A stretch of 10,956 nucleotides of DNA, from contig DBWG01000107.1 in assembly GCA_002308635.1 (NCBI GenBank), positions 1 through 10,956 of the forward strand. The letters are read 5' to 3'. The translations under genes and the position numbers were made by a program. This DNA comes from Ruminococcaceae bacterium UBA1244. GTDB taxonomy: Bacteria; Bacillota; Clostridia; Oscillospirales; Acutalibacteraceae. Below are positions 1 to 5,814 of this stretch, piece after piece. Under the pieces are notes generated by a model. The model searched no databases. It was not told the DNA's origin and was given only the letters and a program-made list of their open reading frames with translations. Each line of letters opens with the position of its first letter. Position 1 is the first letter of the stretch.

Positions 1-248
1 CGCCATGCAGCCTCACGGCAGACAGCAAATGCCTCCGGGAGTATCTCGTCAAGAATATCATCCTTGCGGTCCTTGTCTATGCCTTCTTCTTTGAACATTG
101 CCTTGAAGCGTTCGGTCTCATTTCTCAGTTCATCATCGGAGAACTTCTGATATTTTTCCTCAAGTTCAAAGACCTTATCTACTAAAGGCTGTATTTTTTT
201 CAGTTCTTTACGGCTGTTCCTGCCGTTAAACCATGCTTTTAAGCCCAT
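1..248 (-). CDS. secA: Preprotein translocase ATPase SecA, N-terminal part (runs off the left edge)
   Basis: SecA is the cytoplasmic ATPase motor that pushes unfolded preproteins through the SecYEG channel. Translating the minus strand from the ATG at 248-246 gives 82 codons with no stop. The protein begins MGLKAWF and ends with LPEAFAVCREAAWR, which matches the conserved early SecA segment (usually LPEAFAVVREAA) just before the first nucleotide-binding domain. The residues between are charged and helical (KVFELEEKYQKFSDDEL), as in other SecA N-termini. The start is supported by GAGGTG at 256-261 (read on the minus strand), 7 nt upstream of the ATG, and by a promoter at 289-317. About nine tenths of the gene lies outside the window, so integrity cannot be judged. 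It is transcribed away from the rbfA operon. Confidence 0.93.
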   Translation of the reverse strand, partial: MGLKAWFNGRNSRKELKKIQPLVDKVFELEEKYQKFSDDELRNETERFKAMFKEEGIDKDRKDDILDEILPEAFAVCREAAW

Positions 249-288
249 TGATATTCACCTCATATACTTTCTGAAAGGATTCCTAACA

Positions 289-317
289 ATTATAGCATAC
301 TATTTTTAGTAAATCAA
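289..317 (-). promoter_or_regulatory. SigA-type promoter of secA
   Basis: On the minus strand a TTGATT -35 (317-312) and a perfect TATAAT -10 (294-289) are separated by 17 nt. TGC stands directly before the -10, giving an extended -10. The start of transcription would be near 282, leaving a short leader of about 34 nt before the secA ATG. No riboswitch or long leader is seen. Confidence 0.8.
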
Positions 318-463
318 CATTTTTGATTCTGAAAAATACAATATATTAGTCATGATTTTCATGTTTTATCTTTTTTTGAAAGACCGGTGCCCCGATACTC
401 CTGTATTTTTTTGTGATATAAGTAAAAAATAAATATAAAGCTATATGAAAAGAAGGAAAAATA

Positions 464-472
464 TGATATAAT
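464..472 (+). promoter_or_regulatory. Extended -10 promoter of the 165-aa ORF-rbfA-nrnA-truB operon
   Basis: TGATATAAT at 464-472 is a consensus extended -10 (TGn-TATAAT). The best -35 candidate 17 nt upstream (TATGAA, 444-449) is weak, which is tolerable for an extended -10 promoter. Predicted transcription start is about 479, some 26 nt before the first ATG at 505. It lies divergent to the secA promoter, about 150 bp away. The 249-504 gap holds these two promoters and AT-rich DNA; I see no gene or strong hairpin there. Confidence 0.65.
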
Positions 473-504
473 ATAATTTATCATATTACAGAGGCGGTGG
501 CGCA

Positions 505-1002
505 ATGAAACGCTTGGACAATGAAAAAAGCAGGACGATAGATTATCATTCCGATATACCCGAACTTGAAAGGTTCTATGAGCGGCAGTTTGAGATGATA
601 AAGAAAGGAAATACCGACCTTGTGACGCTGGAGCTTGTCATGCTCGGAAAGGCGCTCGACTTTATACAGCTTGCAAGAAAAAAACTTGGCATAGAGCTTG
701 ATACGGGAGAATGTGCCGTAAAAAAGCTTGAAGAAGTGATAGATGCTCTTGAAAGGGGCGTTGTGCAGGATAATTTCTTTTCGGAGGACAGCGGCAATAT
801 CGCAGGCAGTATGAGCGCTTATTTCGGACTGCTCATGATCGCAAATATCGGAGGTATCTGGGAGGATACCGAAAACGGAACGGCTGTTAACATCAACGGA
901 CGCTACGCTTATGTTTATGAATATATTGAAAGGCGGCTCTTGGGGCTTTCGGAACTGGATGCCCAGACATTTTACGATTCCGTAAAAACCGCAGGGAACT
1001 GA
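505..1002 (+). CDS. Unrecognised 165-aa cytoplasmic protein, first gene of the rbfA operon
   Basis: I do not recognise this protein. It is 165 aa, soluble, without a signal peptide or membrane segment. Residues 15-90 are mostly charged helices. Residues 98-141 contain GSMSAYFGLLMI, then GGIWED, then AVNINGRYAYVYEYIERRL. This Gly-x-Tyr helix followed by a Gly-Gly-x-Trp turn and a short strand loosely recalls DUF3806-type proteins of unknown function, but that is from memory and weak. The ATG at 505 is preceded by GAGGCGG (491-497) at 7 nt. The gene ends 35 bp before rbfA with no terminator between, so it should be co-transcribed with rbfA-nrnA-truB. The position usually held by infB upstream of rbfA is thus taken by this gene. 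The reading frame is certain; the function is unknown. Confidence 0.82.
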   Translation: MKRLDNEKSRTIDYHSDIPELERFYERQFEMIKKGNTDLVTLELVMLGKALDFIQLARKKLGIELDTGECAVKKLEEVIDALERGVVQDNFFSEDSGNIAGSMSAYFGLLMIANIGGIWEDTENGTAVNINGRYAYVYEYIERRLLGLSELDAQTFYDSVKTAGN

Positions 1003-1023
1003 CGTTTTTTCGGGAACTTCAAC

Positions 1024-1030
1024 AGGAGGT
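1024..1030 (+). promoter_or_regulatory. Strong ribosome binding site of rbfA
   Basis: A full AGGAGGT lies 7 nt before the rbfA ATG at 1038. It fixes that start and predicts efficient translation independent of the upstream gene. Confidence 0.85.
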
Positions 1031-1037
1031 ATTTATT

Positions 1038-1436
1038 ATGGCAAATCACAGAGCGGACAGGATGTCCGAGGATATACAGCGGGAGATCGCCGCTATATTG
1101 AGAGAAATGAAGGATCCCCGTCTCCATAACGGGATAATCAGCGTTGTGCGCTGTGAGACGGCTCACGATCTTTCTTACAGCAAGGTCTATATCAGTTCGA
1201 TGAACGGGCTTCCGGTGGCAAAGGAGGCGGTCAAGGCTCTCAAAAACGCTCAGGGCTTTATCCGCAGAGAACTCGGCACAAGGCTGAAGCTCAGATATGC
1301 GCCGGTGCTTGCGTTTGAAGCTACCGACTCCATAGAATACAGCGCAAATATTTCAAGGATACTCGGCAGCATACAGTACACTCAGACGGAGGCTGCCGAA
1401 GAGGAATCATCTGAAGACGAGGACACGGAAGAATGA
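1038..1436 (+). CDS. rbfA: 30S ribosome-binding factor RbfA
   Basis: RbfA binds the immature 30S subunit near the 5' end of 16S rRNA and assists its late maturation. The 132-aa product has the family features in order: the N-terminal RADRMSEDIQREIAAIL helix, the DPRL motif (27-30), the DLSYSKVYIS strand (44-53), the AQGFIRREL helix of the KH-like fold (71-79), and the LKLRYAPVLAFEATDSI strand (83-99). The last 15 residues (EEESSEDEDTEE) form an acidic tail beyond the conserved core. Acidic RbfA tails vary between species, so this one is probably dispensable. The gene has a strong Shine-Dalgarno and its stop overlaps the nrnA start by 4 bp (ATGA), which suggests translational coupling. rbfA more often follows infB in Firmicutes; infB is not in this window. 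Confidence 0.97.
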   Translation: MANHRADRMSEDIQREIAAILREMKDPRLHNGIISVVRCETAHDLSYSKVYISSMNGLPVAKEAVKALKNAQGFIRRELGTRLKLRYAPVLAFEATDSIEYSANISRILGSIQYTQTEAAEEESSEDEDTEE

Positions 1437-2395
1437 AAAATGTAACAATAAAAGAAGCGGCACAGCTGCTGCTTTCACACGACAATATCCTTATTTTGAT
1501 GCACAAATCACCGGACGGCGATGCGATAGGCAGTGCATACGGGCTTTGCGGCGCTCTGAGAGATCTTGGAAAAAAAGCCCAGCCGGTATGCTCCGATCCT
1601 ATACCCGAGAAGTTTTCATATATCACGGACAGGCTGCCTTATCAGGAGTTTGAGCCGGAATATATCGTAAGCGTTGACCTTGCGGATACGCAGCTTTTCG
1701 GAGAGAAGCTTGAACCGTACAAAGACAGGGTCGGACTTTGCATAGATCATCACGGTTCAAATACACGCTTTGCGGAGTACGGCATAATAGAGGCTTCTGC
1801 GTCTTCATGCGCACAGGTGATCGTCCCAATAATAAAGGAAACCGGAGCCGAGATCAGGGGTGTCATCGCAGATGCACTGTTCACAGGGATCACGACTGAC
1901 ACCGGCTGCTTCAAGTTTTCAAGCGTAAGCTCCGAAACTCACCGTATCGCAGCCTGTTTGATAGACTGCGGCGCACAGAGCGCAATGATAAACCGTCTGA
2001 TGTTCGATACAAAGACACGTCAGCAGCTTGCTCTTGAAAAACAGTCTCTTGAATCGCTCCGCTACTTTGAAAACGGTACAGTCGCAATGATAACAGTCAC
2101 AGCCGCAATGATGAAGGAGACAGGCGCTCAGGAATGTGACCTTGACGGGATAGCGTCTCTGCCGAGACAGATCGAAGGTGTGAAGATCGGCATAACCGTC
2201 AAAGAAAAAGAGCCGGGACATTTCAGGATGTCTGTAAGGACGACTGACGAAGTGGATGCGTCGGCGATATGTGCGCTTTTAGGCGGCGGCGGACACCATG
2301 CGGCGGCAGGCTGCTCCTTCACCGGCACAAAGGAAGAGGCCGAAGCAAAGATTCTTGAAGCGGCACTAAAAATTTATTCAGAGAGTGGAACATGA
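1433..2395 (+). CDS. nrnA: Bifunctional oligoribonuclease / pAp phosphatase NrnA (DHH-DHHA1 family)
   Basis: NrnA degrades 2-5 nt RNAs (nanoRNA) and dephosphorylates 3'-phosphoadenosine 5'-phosphate, doing the job of Orn and CysQ in Firmicutes. The 320-aa protein has the usual length. Visible motifs are HKSPDGDAIGS (24-34, metal-binding Asp28 and Asp30), VDLADT (81-86, Asp82), the signature IDHHGSN (104-110, DHH at 105-107), and a later TDTGCFKFSS element. The DHHA1 substrate-binding domain ends in GGGGHHAAAG (284-293). All metal-ligand motifs are intact, so it should be active. The ATG overlaps the rbfA stop (ATGA) with only a weak Shine-Dalgarno, and its own stop overlaps the truB start in the same way. 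The rbfA-nrnA-truB order is a common Firmicutes arrangement. Confidence 0.96.
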   Translation: MKNVTIKEAAQLLLSHDNILILMHKSPDGDAIGSAYGLCGALRDLGKKAQPVCSDPIPEKFSYITDRLPYQEFEPEYIVSVDLADTQLFGEKLEPYKDRVGLCIDHHGSNTRFAEYGIIEASASSCAQVIVPIIKETGAEIRGVIADALFTGITTDTGCFKFSSVSSETHRIAACLIDCGAQSAMINRLMFDTKTRQQLALEKQSLESLRYFENGTVAMITVTAAMMKETGAQECDLDGIASLPRQIEGVKIGITVKEKEPGHFRMSVRTTDEVDASAICALLGGGGHHAAAGCSFTGTKEEAEAKILEAALKIYSESGT

Positions 2396-3300
2396 ACGGT
2401 ATACTTATAATCGACAAACCAAAGAACTATACATCATTTGACGTTATCGCAGTTGTGAGGGGCTGTCTTCACGAGCGCAGAGCAGGACATACGGGAACTC
2501 TTGACCCGATGGCAACGGGCGTTCTTCCGGTACTCCTGGGCAATGCTACAAAAGCGCAGTCACTTCTCAGCGATACGGACAAGGAATATGAAGCCGATTT
2601 CCGCTTGGGGATGAGCACCGATACCCTCGATATAACCGGAAAGATACTTTCACAGACAGAGTGTGATAAAGACGCTTCACAGATAGAAGAGCTGCTCCCG
2701 CAGTTCCGGGGAGATATAATGCAGCTCCCGCCGATGTATTCGGCAGTTATGAAAAACGGTGTAAGACTTTATGAGCTTGCCAGAAAAGGCATAGATGCCG
2801 AGCGTGAACCCCGTCCGGTGCATATCAGCCTTCTTGAACTTATCTCGTTTGACAGGGATACCCAGAGCGGAAAGCTGCGAATTGCCTGTTCAAAGGGTAC
2901 ATATATAAGAACGATATGTGATGATATCGGAAAGCTCTTGGGCTGCGGCTGTGTTATGACAGACCTCAGAAGAACAAGAGCCTGCGGATATGAGCTTTCA
3001 CAGTCGGTGACACTCGACAGGATACGTTCACTTGCGGACGAAGGCTTTGACTTTCAGAGCATACTTCTTCCGACGGATTCCGTGTTTTCTGACCGCAGAC
3101 CGGTGTATATATCCGAAAAACAGGCCTTTCGTTTCTGCAACGGCGGCGAGCTTGACTATTCCCGCATAAGGAACTTTGAACCAAAGGAAAACAGGGAGCT
3201 TCTGAGGGTCTACTCCGCCGACAAGACCTTTCTCGGTCTCGGTGAAGCCGACAGCGAAAAACAGCTCCTGCGTGTAAAAAAACTTTTCCCTCTGCGCTGA
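2392..3300 (+). CDS. truB: tRNA pseudouridine(55) synthase TruB
   Basis: TruB isomerises U55 in the T-loop of nearly all tRNAs and also acts as a tRNA chaperone. The 302-aa length fits the bacterial family. The N-terminus ILIIDKPKNYTSFDVI is typical. The catalytic motif HTGTLDPMATGVLPV spans 33-47, with Asp38 as the nucleophile. KEYEA (64-68), the PPMYSAVMKNGVRLYELAR segment (113-131), and KGTYIRT (168-174), followed by LRRTRACGY (192-200), are all present. Residues from about 235 form the short C-terminal PUA-like part. Translation is probably coupled to nrnA through the 4-bp ATGA overlap. It is the last gene of its operon: a terminator hairpin begins 2 bp after the stop. In many Firmicutes ribF comes directly next; here it is about 2.5 kb further on. 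Confidence 0.97.
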   Translation: MNGILIIDKPKNYTSFDVIAVVRGCLHERRAGHTGTLDPMATGVLPVLLGNATKAQSLLSDTDKEYEADFRLGMSTDTLDITGKILSQTECDKDASQIEELLPQFRGDIMQLPPMYSAVMKNGVRLYELARKGIDAEREPRPVHISLLELISFDRDTQSGKLRIACSKGTYIRTICDDIGKLLGCGCVMTDLRRTRACGYELSQSVTLDRIRSLADEGFDFQSILLPTDSVFSDRRPVYISEKQAFRFCNGGELDYSRIRNFEPKENRELLRVYSADKTFLGLGEADSEKQLLRVKKLFPLR

Positions 3301-3301
3301 A

Positions 3302-3332
3302 CTCCTCCTGCTCCTGAACAGGAGGAGCTTTT
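3302..3332 (+). terminator. Rho-independent terminator after truB
   Basis: CTCCTCCTG (3302-3310) pairs perfectly with CAGGAGGAG (3319-3327) around an 8-nt loop, followed by CTTTTCT. The T-tract is short but the 9-bp stem is GC-rich. It starts immediately after the truB stop, so it should end the operon and make the following genes depend on their own promoter. Confidence 0.85.
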
Positions 3333-3435
3333 CTATTAATTATAGCAATCCAAAATAATAATATCAAATCTGCGTAGTGTGGAGTTATCTTATCCTGAAA
3401 GAAATAAAGTTTTTATGTGAAAGAAAACAGCCAAA

Positions 3436-3454
3436 GTGAACCTTTATGGTTCAC
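3436..3454 (+). repeat. Perfect inverted repeat (7-bp stem, 5-nt loop)
   Basis: GTGAACC (3436-3442) and GGTTCAC (3448-3454) flank TTTAT. No T-tract follows, so this is not a terminator on the plus strand. It could be an operator dyad or part of a degenerate intergenic repeat. Confidence 0.6.
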
Positions 3455-3498
3455 GACGCAGACGCACCTTATAAAAGTTTTTGCGTTTTAAATATGTC

Positions 3499-3529
3499 CA
3501 GTGCGGTCACGCACTGAGGTCACGCTCTG
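3499..3529 (+). repeat. Dyad plus tandem 12-mer upstream of the dehydratase-related gene
   Basis: CAGTGCG (3499-3505) and CGCACTG (3510-3516) form a perfect 7-bp dyad with a GTCA loop. Overlapping it, GGTCACGCACTG (3505-3516) is repeated as GGTCACGCTCTG (3518-3529), 11 of 12 identical with a 13-bp period. The second copy ends 62 bp before the -35 element at 3592. This is a reasonable position for an activator site, but no regulator is suggested by the context. Confidence 0.55.
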
Positions 3530-3591
3530 CGCTAATATGGTAAGTTATTGAGAAACGGGAAGAATTTCCGCTGAAAAATATATAAACGGGT

Positions 3592-3620
3592 TTGCAACTT
3601 TTGCATGAATGTGCTATAAT
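3592..3620 (+). promoter_or_regulatory. SigA-type promoter of the dehydratase-related gene
   Basis: TTGCAA (3592-3597), a 17-nt spacer, and TATAAT (3615-3620) preceded by TGC (extended -10). Predicted transcription start is about 3627, 30 nt before the ATG at 3657. Because it lies over an in-frame ATG at 3609, it rules that ATG out as a start. Confidence 0.85.
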
Positions 3621-3643
3621 GTCATTTATATACAAATAGAAAA

Positions 3644-3649
3644 AGGCGG
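3644..3649 (+). promoter_or_regulatory. Ribosome binding site deciding the start at 3657
   Basis: AGGCGG at 3644-3649 stands 7 nt before the ATG at 3657. The upstream in-frame ATG at 3609 sits inside the promoter spacer and has no Shine-Dalgarno. Confidence 0.75.
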
Positions 3650-3656
3650 CGTTATT

Positions 3657-4982
3657 ATGGCTGAGTTTGTTTATGATAAAAACGGAAGACTTATCTTTAC
3701 AAAAGAAATGAAAAAGGAATATACTATCCTTTTTCCCATGATGGCAAGGATACACTTCAACATCATAAAGAATGTTTTCGATCACTTCGGATATAAGGTC
3801 GAGCTTCTTGAAACTGACGGGCCTGAGATCGCACAGGTCGGTCTTAAATATGTACATAACGATACCTGCTATCCTGCGATACTTACCATAGGACAGCTTA
3901 TCCATGCGGTTCAGAGCGGAAAATATGATGTCAATAAGGTAGCGCTCATGCTCACCCAGACGGGCGGCGGCTGCCGTGCGTCAAACTATATCCATCTGCT
4001 GAGAAAGGCGCTGAAAAAAGCGGGTCTTGAAAATGTGCCGGTAGTATCGCTGAATATGTCCGGCATGGAAAAAAATCCCGGATTCAAGATCACTCTGCCG
4101 CTTATCCGCAGGATCGCTGCGGCAGGACTCTACGGCGATATGATGATGAGCCTCGACAACCAGATCAAACCATACGAGGTCAACAAGGGCGACAGCGCAA
4201 AAATGGTCGATACATGGACAAAGCGCCTCAAAGTGATACTTTCAAGCGGACACGGCTTTTCAAGAAAAGAGCTTGCAAAATATCTTGATAAGATCGCAGC
4301 GGATTTTTCAACTATCGAAGTACACCGCACACCCAAAATAAAAGTAGGCATTGTCGGAGAGATATATGTAAAATACGCAGCTCTCGGAAACAACAACCTT
4401 GAACGCTTCCTTGAGGAACAGGACTGCGAGATAAATCTTCCCGGAATACTTGGATTTGCTATGTTTAAAGTGGATAACCGTATTGAGGACTACAAGCTTT
4501 ACGGCGGCAGCAAGGCAAAGTATATGGTAGTAAAGGCGCTGATGAACTATCTTCAGGACTATGAGGATATGGTCATTGCAAGTCAGGAAAGATACGGCTT
4601 CCGTCCGATAACGAGATATCAGCATACAAAGGAGCTTGTAAAGGGTGTTGTCGGCTACGGCAGCAAGATGGGCGAAGGCTGGCTGCTCACAGGCGAGATG
4701 CTGGAGCTTGTTGAGTGCGGCTTTGAAAATATCGTCTGCACACAGCCGTTTGGCTGTCTGCCGAACCACATCAACGGCAAAGGCATGATACGCAAGATCA
4801 AGCAGCGTGACAGCCGTGCAAATATCGTTGCGATAGACTACGATCCCGGCGCTCCGAGAGTTAATCAGGAAAACCGCATAAAGCTCATGCTTGCCGTTGC
4901 AAAGGAACAGCTCAAAAAAGAACAGGAAGAAGATGCCGTTTCTGCAAAGTCTCCTGTAAAAGTAAAGCCCGTAAAGAAATGA
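3657..4982 (+). CDS. 2-hydroxyacyl-CoA dehydratase / activase-related protein, stand-alone (DUF2229/HgdB-like)
   Basis: This 441-aa protein resembles the C-terminal portion of the very large acyl-CoA dehydratase activase-related proteins of Clostridia (DUF2229 plus a 2-hydroxyglutaryl-CoA dehydratase D-component-like region). Recognisable segments are ILFPMMARIHF (24-34), KYVHNDTCYPAILTIGQL (64-81), TQTGGGCRASNYI (100-112) and CTQPFGCLPNHINGKG (361-376), then IDYDPGAPRVNQENRIKLML (393-412). Conserved-looking cysteines at 71, 106, 354, 361 and 367 could ligate an Fe-S cluster. No ATPase activase domain (BadF/HgdC type) is present in the protein or window. The 3609 ATG is rejected because it lies within the promoter. 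The last 15 or so residues are Lys/Val-rich and non-conserved. The exact reaction is unknown; the family name does not prove dehydratase activity. The next gene starts 14 bp downstream and is probably co-transcribed. Confidence 0.87.
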   Translation: MAEFVYDKNGRLIFTKEMKKEYTILFPMMARIHFNIIKNVFDHFGYKVELLETDGPEIAQVGLKYVHNDTCYPAILTIGQLIHAVQSGKYDVNKVALMLTQTGGGCRASNYIHLLRKALKKAGLENVPVVSLNMSGMEKNPGFKITLPLIRRIAAAGLYGDMMMSLDNQIKPYEVNKGDSAKMVDTWTKRLKVILSSGHGFSRKELAKYLDKIAADFSTIEVHRTPKIKVGIVGEIYVKYAALGNNNLERFLEEQDCEINLPGILGFAMFKVDNRIEDYKLYGGSKAKYMVVKALMNYLQDYEDMVIASQERYGFRPITRYQHTKELVKGVVGYGSKMGEGWLLTGEMLELVECGFENIVCTQPFGCLPNHINGKGMIRKIKQRDSRANIVAIDYDPGAPRVNQENRIKLMLAVAKEQLKKEQEEDAVSAKSPVKVKPVKK

Positions 4983-4996
4983 TCGAGTGATGTGTT

Positions 4997-5680
4997 ATGA
5001 AAAAATGGGAAAAGCTGCCGCCGGAGTTTCAGAATGAAGCCGTCAGACCTTATTATGAAGCTTTGTCGCACAAAACAGGCAGTCTTGTATTAAAAAGAAT
5101 ATCCGACATAATAGCGGCGCTGATACTCATTGTAATATGTATCCCGTTCATGCTGATAATAGCAATATGGATAAAATGCGATTCGAGAGGAAGAGTGCTG
5201 TTTCTGCAAAAGCGTGTCACGAAATACGGGCGGGAGTTCAGAATACTGAAATTCCGCACGATGGTCTCTGATGCTGAAAAGAAGGGCACACAAGTGACTG
5301 TCAGCAACGACAGCCGTGTTACAGGAGCGGGCAGGTTCCTCAGAAAGTGCCGCCTTGACGAACTGCCTCAGCTTTTTAATGTACTGAAAGGCGATATGAC
5401 CTTTGTAGGCACACGCCCCGAGGTCCCGAAATACGTTGCGGGCTATACTGACGAAATGTATGCTACTTTGCTGATGCCTGCGGGGATAACCTCACTTGCG
5501 AGCATAAAATTCAAGGATGAGGAAAAGCTTCTCAGCGGTGCTGAAGATACAGACGAGGTTTATCTTCATACCGTGCTTCCTCAGAAAATGAAATATAATC
5601 TTGAATATATCAGCAGGTTCAATTTCTTTTACGACATAAAGCTTATGTTTATGACGGTCTTTGCCGTTGCAAAGGACTGA
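4997..5680 (+). CDS. Bacterial sugar transferase (polyprenyl-phosphate hexose-1-phosphate transferase, PglC/WcaJ type)
   Basis: Enzymes of this family (PF02397) move a sugar-1-phosphate from a nucleotide sugar to undecaprenyl phosphate, the first membrane step of capsule, exopolysaccharide or glycoprotein glycan synthesis. The 227-aa protein has the compact PglC-like form: a 30-aa N-terminal extension, a re-entrant or membrane helix at about 36-59, FLQKRVTKYGREFRILKFRTM (69-89), and RKCRLDELPQLFNVLKGDM (116-134), with the catalytic Asp121-Glu122 pair, then FVGTRPEVP (136-144). All core motifs are intact. The sugar specificity cannot be told. It starts 14 bp after the dehydratase-related gene with a weak Shine-Dalgarno (GAGTGA), so it probably depends on read-through from 3592. 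No other glycan gene is in the window, so it is an orphan here. Confidence 0.93.
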   Translation: MKKWEKLPPEFQNEAVRPYYEALSHKTGSLVLKRISDIIAALILIVICIPFMLIIAIWIKCDSRGRVLFLQKRVTKYGREFRILKFRTMVSDAEKKGTQVTVSNDSRVTGAGRFLRKCRLDELPQLFNVLKGDMTFVGTRPEVPKYVAGYTDEMYATLLMPAGITSLASIKFKDEEKLLSGAEDTDEVYLHTVLPQKMKYNLEYISRFNFFYDIKLMFMTVFAVAKD

Positions 5681-5706
5681 CAGGACAATGTGCGGAGCAA
5701 AACAAA

Positions 5707-5724
5707 AACTCCACACTCCACACT
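5707..5724 (-). repeat. Inverted copy of the AGTGTGGAGTT repeat
   Basis: Read on the minus strand, positions 5717-5707 give AGTGTGGAGTT, identical over 11 bp to 3376-3386 on the plus strand. The unit is partly duplicated (5715-5724 gives it again over 10 bp). The two copies bracket the dehydratase-related and sugar transferase genes. Short GTGTGGAGT-type strings may be a dispersed intergenic element in this lineage. Confidence 0.5.
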
Positions 5725-5761
5725 GAATGTGAGCTTGGAAAAAATAATGAGAATAATTACT

Positions 5762-5788
5762 GCCTTTTCTGTATCAGATGGGAAAGGC
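5762..5788 (+). promoter_or_regulatory. Hairpin just upstream of the ribF ribosome binding site
   Basis: GCCTTTTC (5762-5769) pairs with GGAAAGGC (5781-5788), 8 bp with one G-U pair and an 11-nt loop. No T-tract follows. It ends 8 nt before the AAGGAG (5797-5802) of ribF. It does not match the FMN riboswitch consensus. It may protect or insulate the ribF initiation region. Confidence 0.35.
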
Positions 5789-5814
5789 GGCTTATCAAGG
5801 AGTACCCCGATAAA

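Larger units (their letters stand above)
3301..3656 (+). other. 356-bp non-coding gap between truB and the dehydratase-related gene
   Basis: I see no convincing gene here. The gap holds the truB terminator (3302-3332), an 11-bp AGTGTGGAGTT (3376-3386) that recurs inverted at 5707-5717, a perfect 7-bp hairpin GTGAACC/GGTTCAC (3436-3454), a perfect 7-bp hairpin CAGTGCG/CGCACTG (3499-3516), a tandem 12-mer (3505-3529), and the promoter at 3592-3620. AAAGTTTTT also occurs twice, within about 80 bp. The density of dyads is high for a short spacer and may reflect an old repeat element or operator sites. Confidence 0.7.
5681..5814 (+). other. Spacer between sugar transferase and ribF with short repeats and a hairpin
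   Basis: The spacer has two tandem CTCCACA units (within 5707-5724). The first belongs to AACTCCACACT (5707-5717), the exact reverse complement of 3376-3386. An imperfect 8-bp hairpin (5690-5697 with 5709-5716, one mismatch) has no T-tract, so no convincing terminator ends the upstream genes. I found no clear SigA promoter, so ribF may be read from upstream or from a promoter I cannot see. Confidence 0.5.

Noticed and set aside
3507..3905. 132-codon minus-strand frame across the dehydratase gene promoter
   Set aside because: It overlaps the promoter and the conserved N-terminus of the plus-strand gene and shows no motif or Shine-Dalgarno.
5690..5716. Terminator after the sugar transferase
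   Set aside because: The 8-bp stem has a mismatch and is not followed by a T-tract on either strand.
5681..5814. FMN riboswitch upstream of ribF
   Set aside because: The spacer is short and lacks the conserved RFN-element sequence blocks; only a simple hairpin is present.
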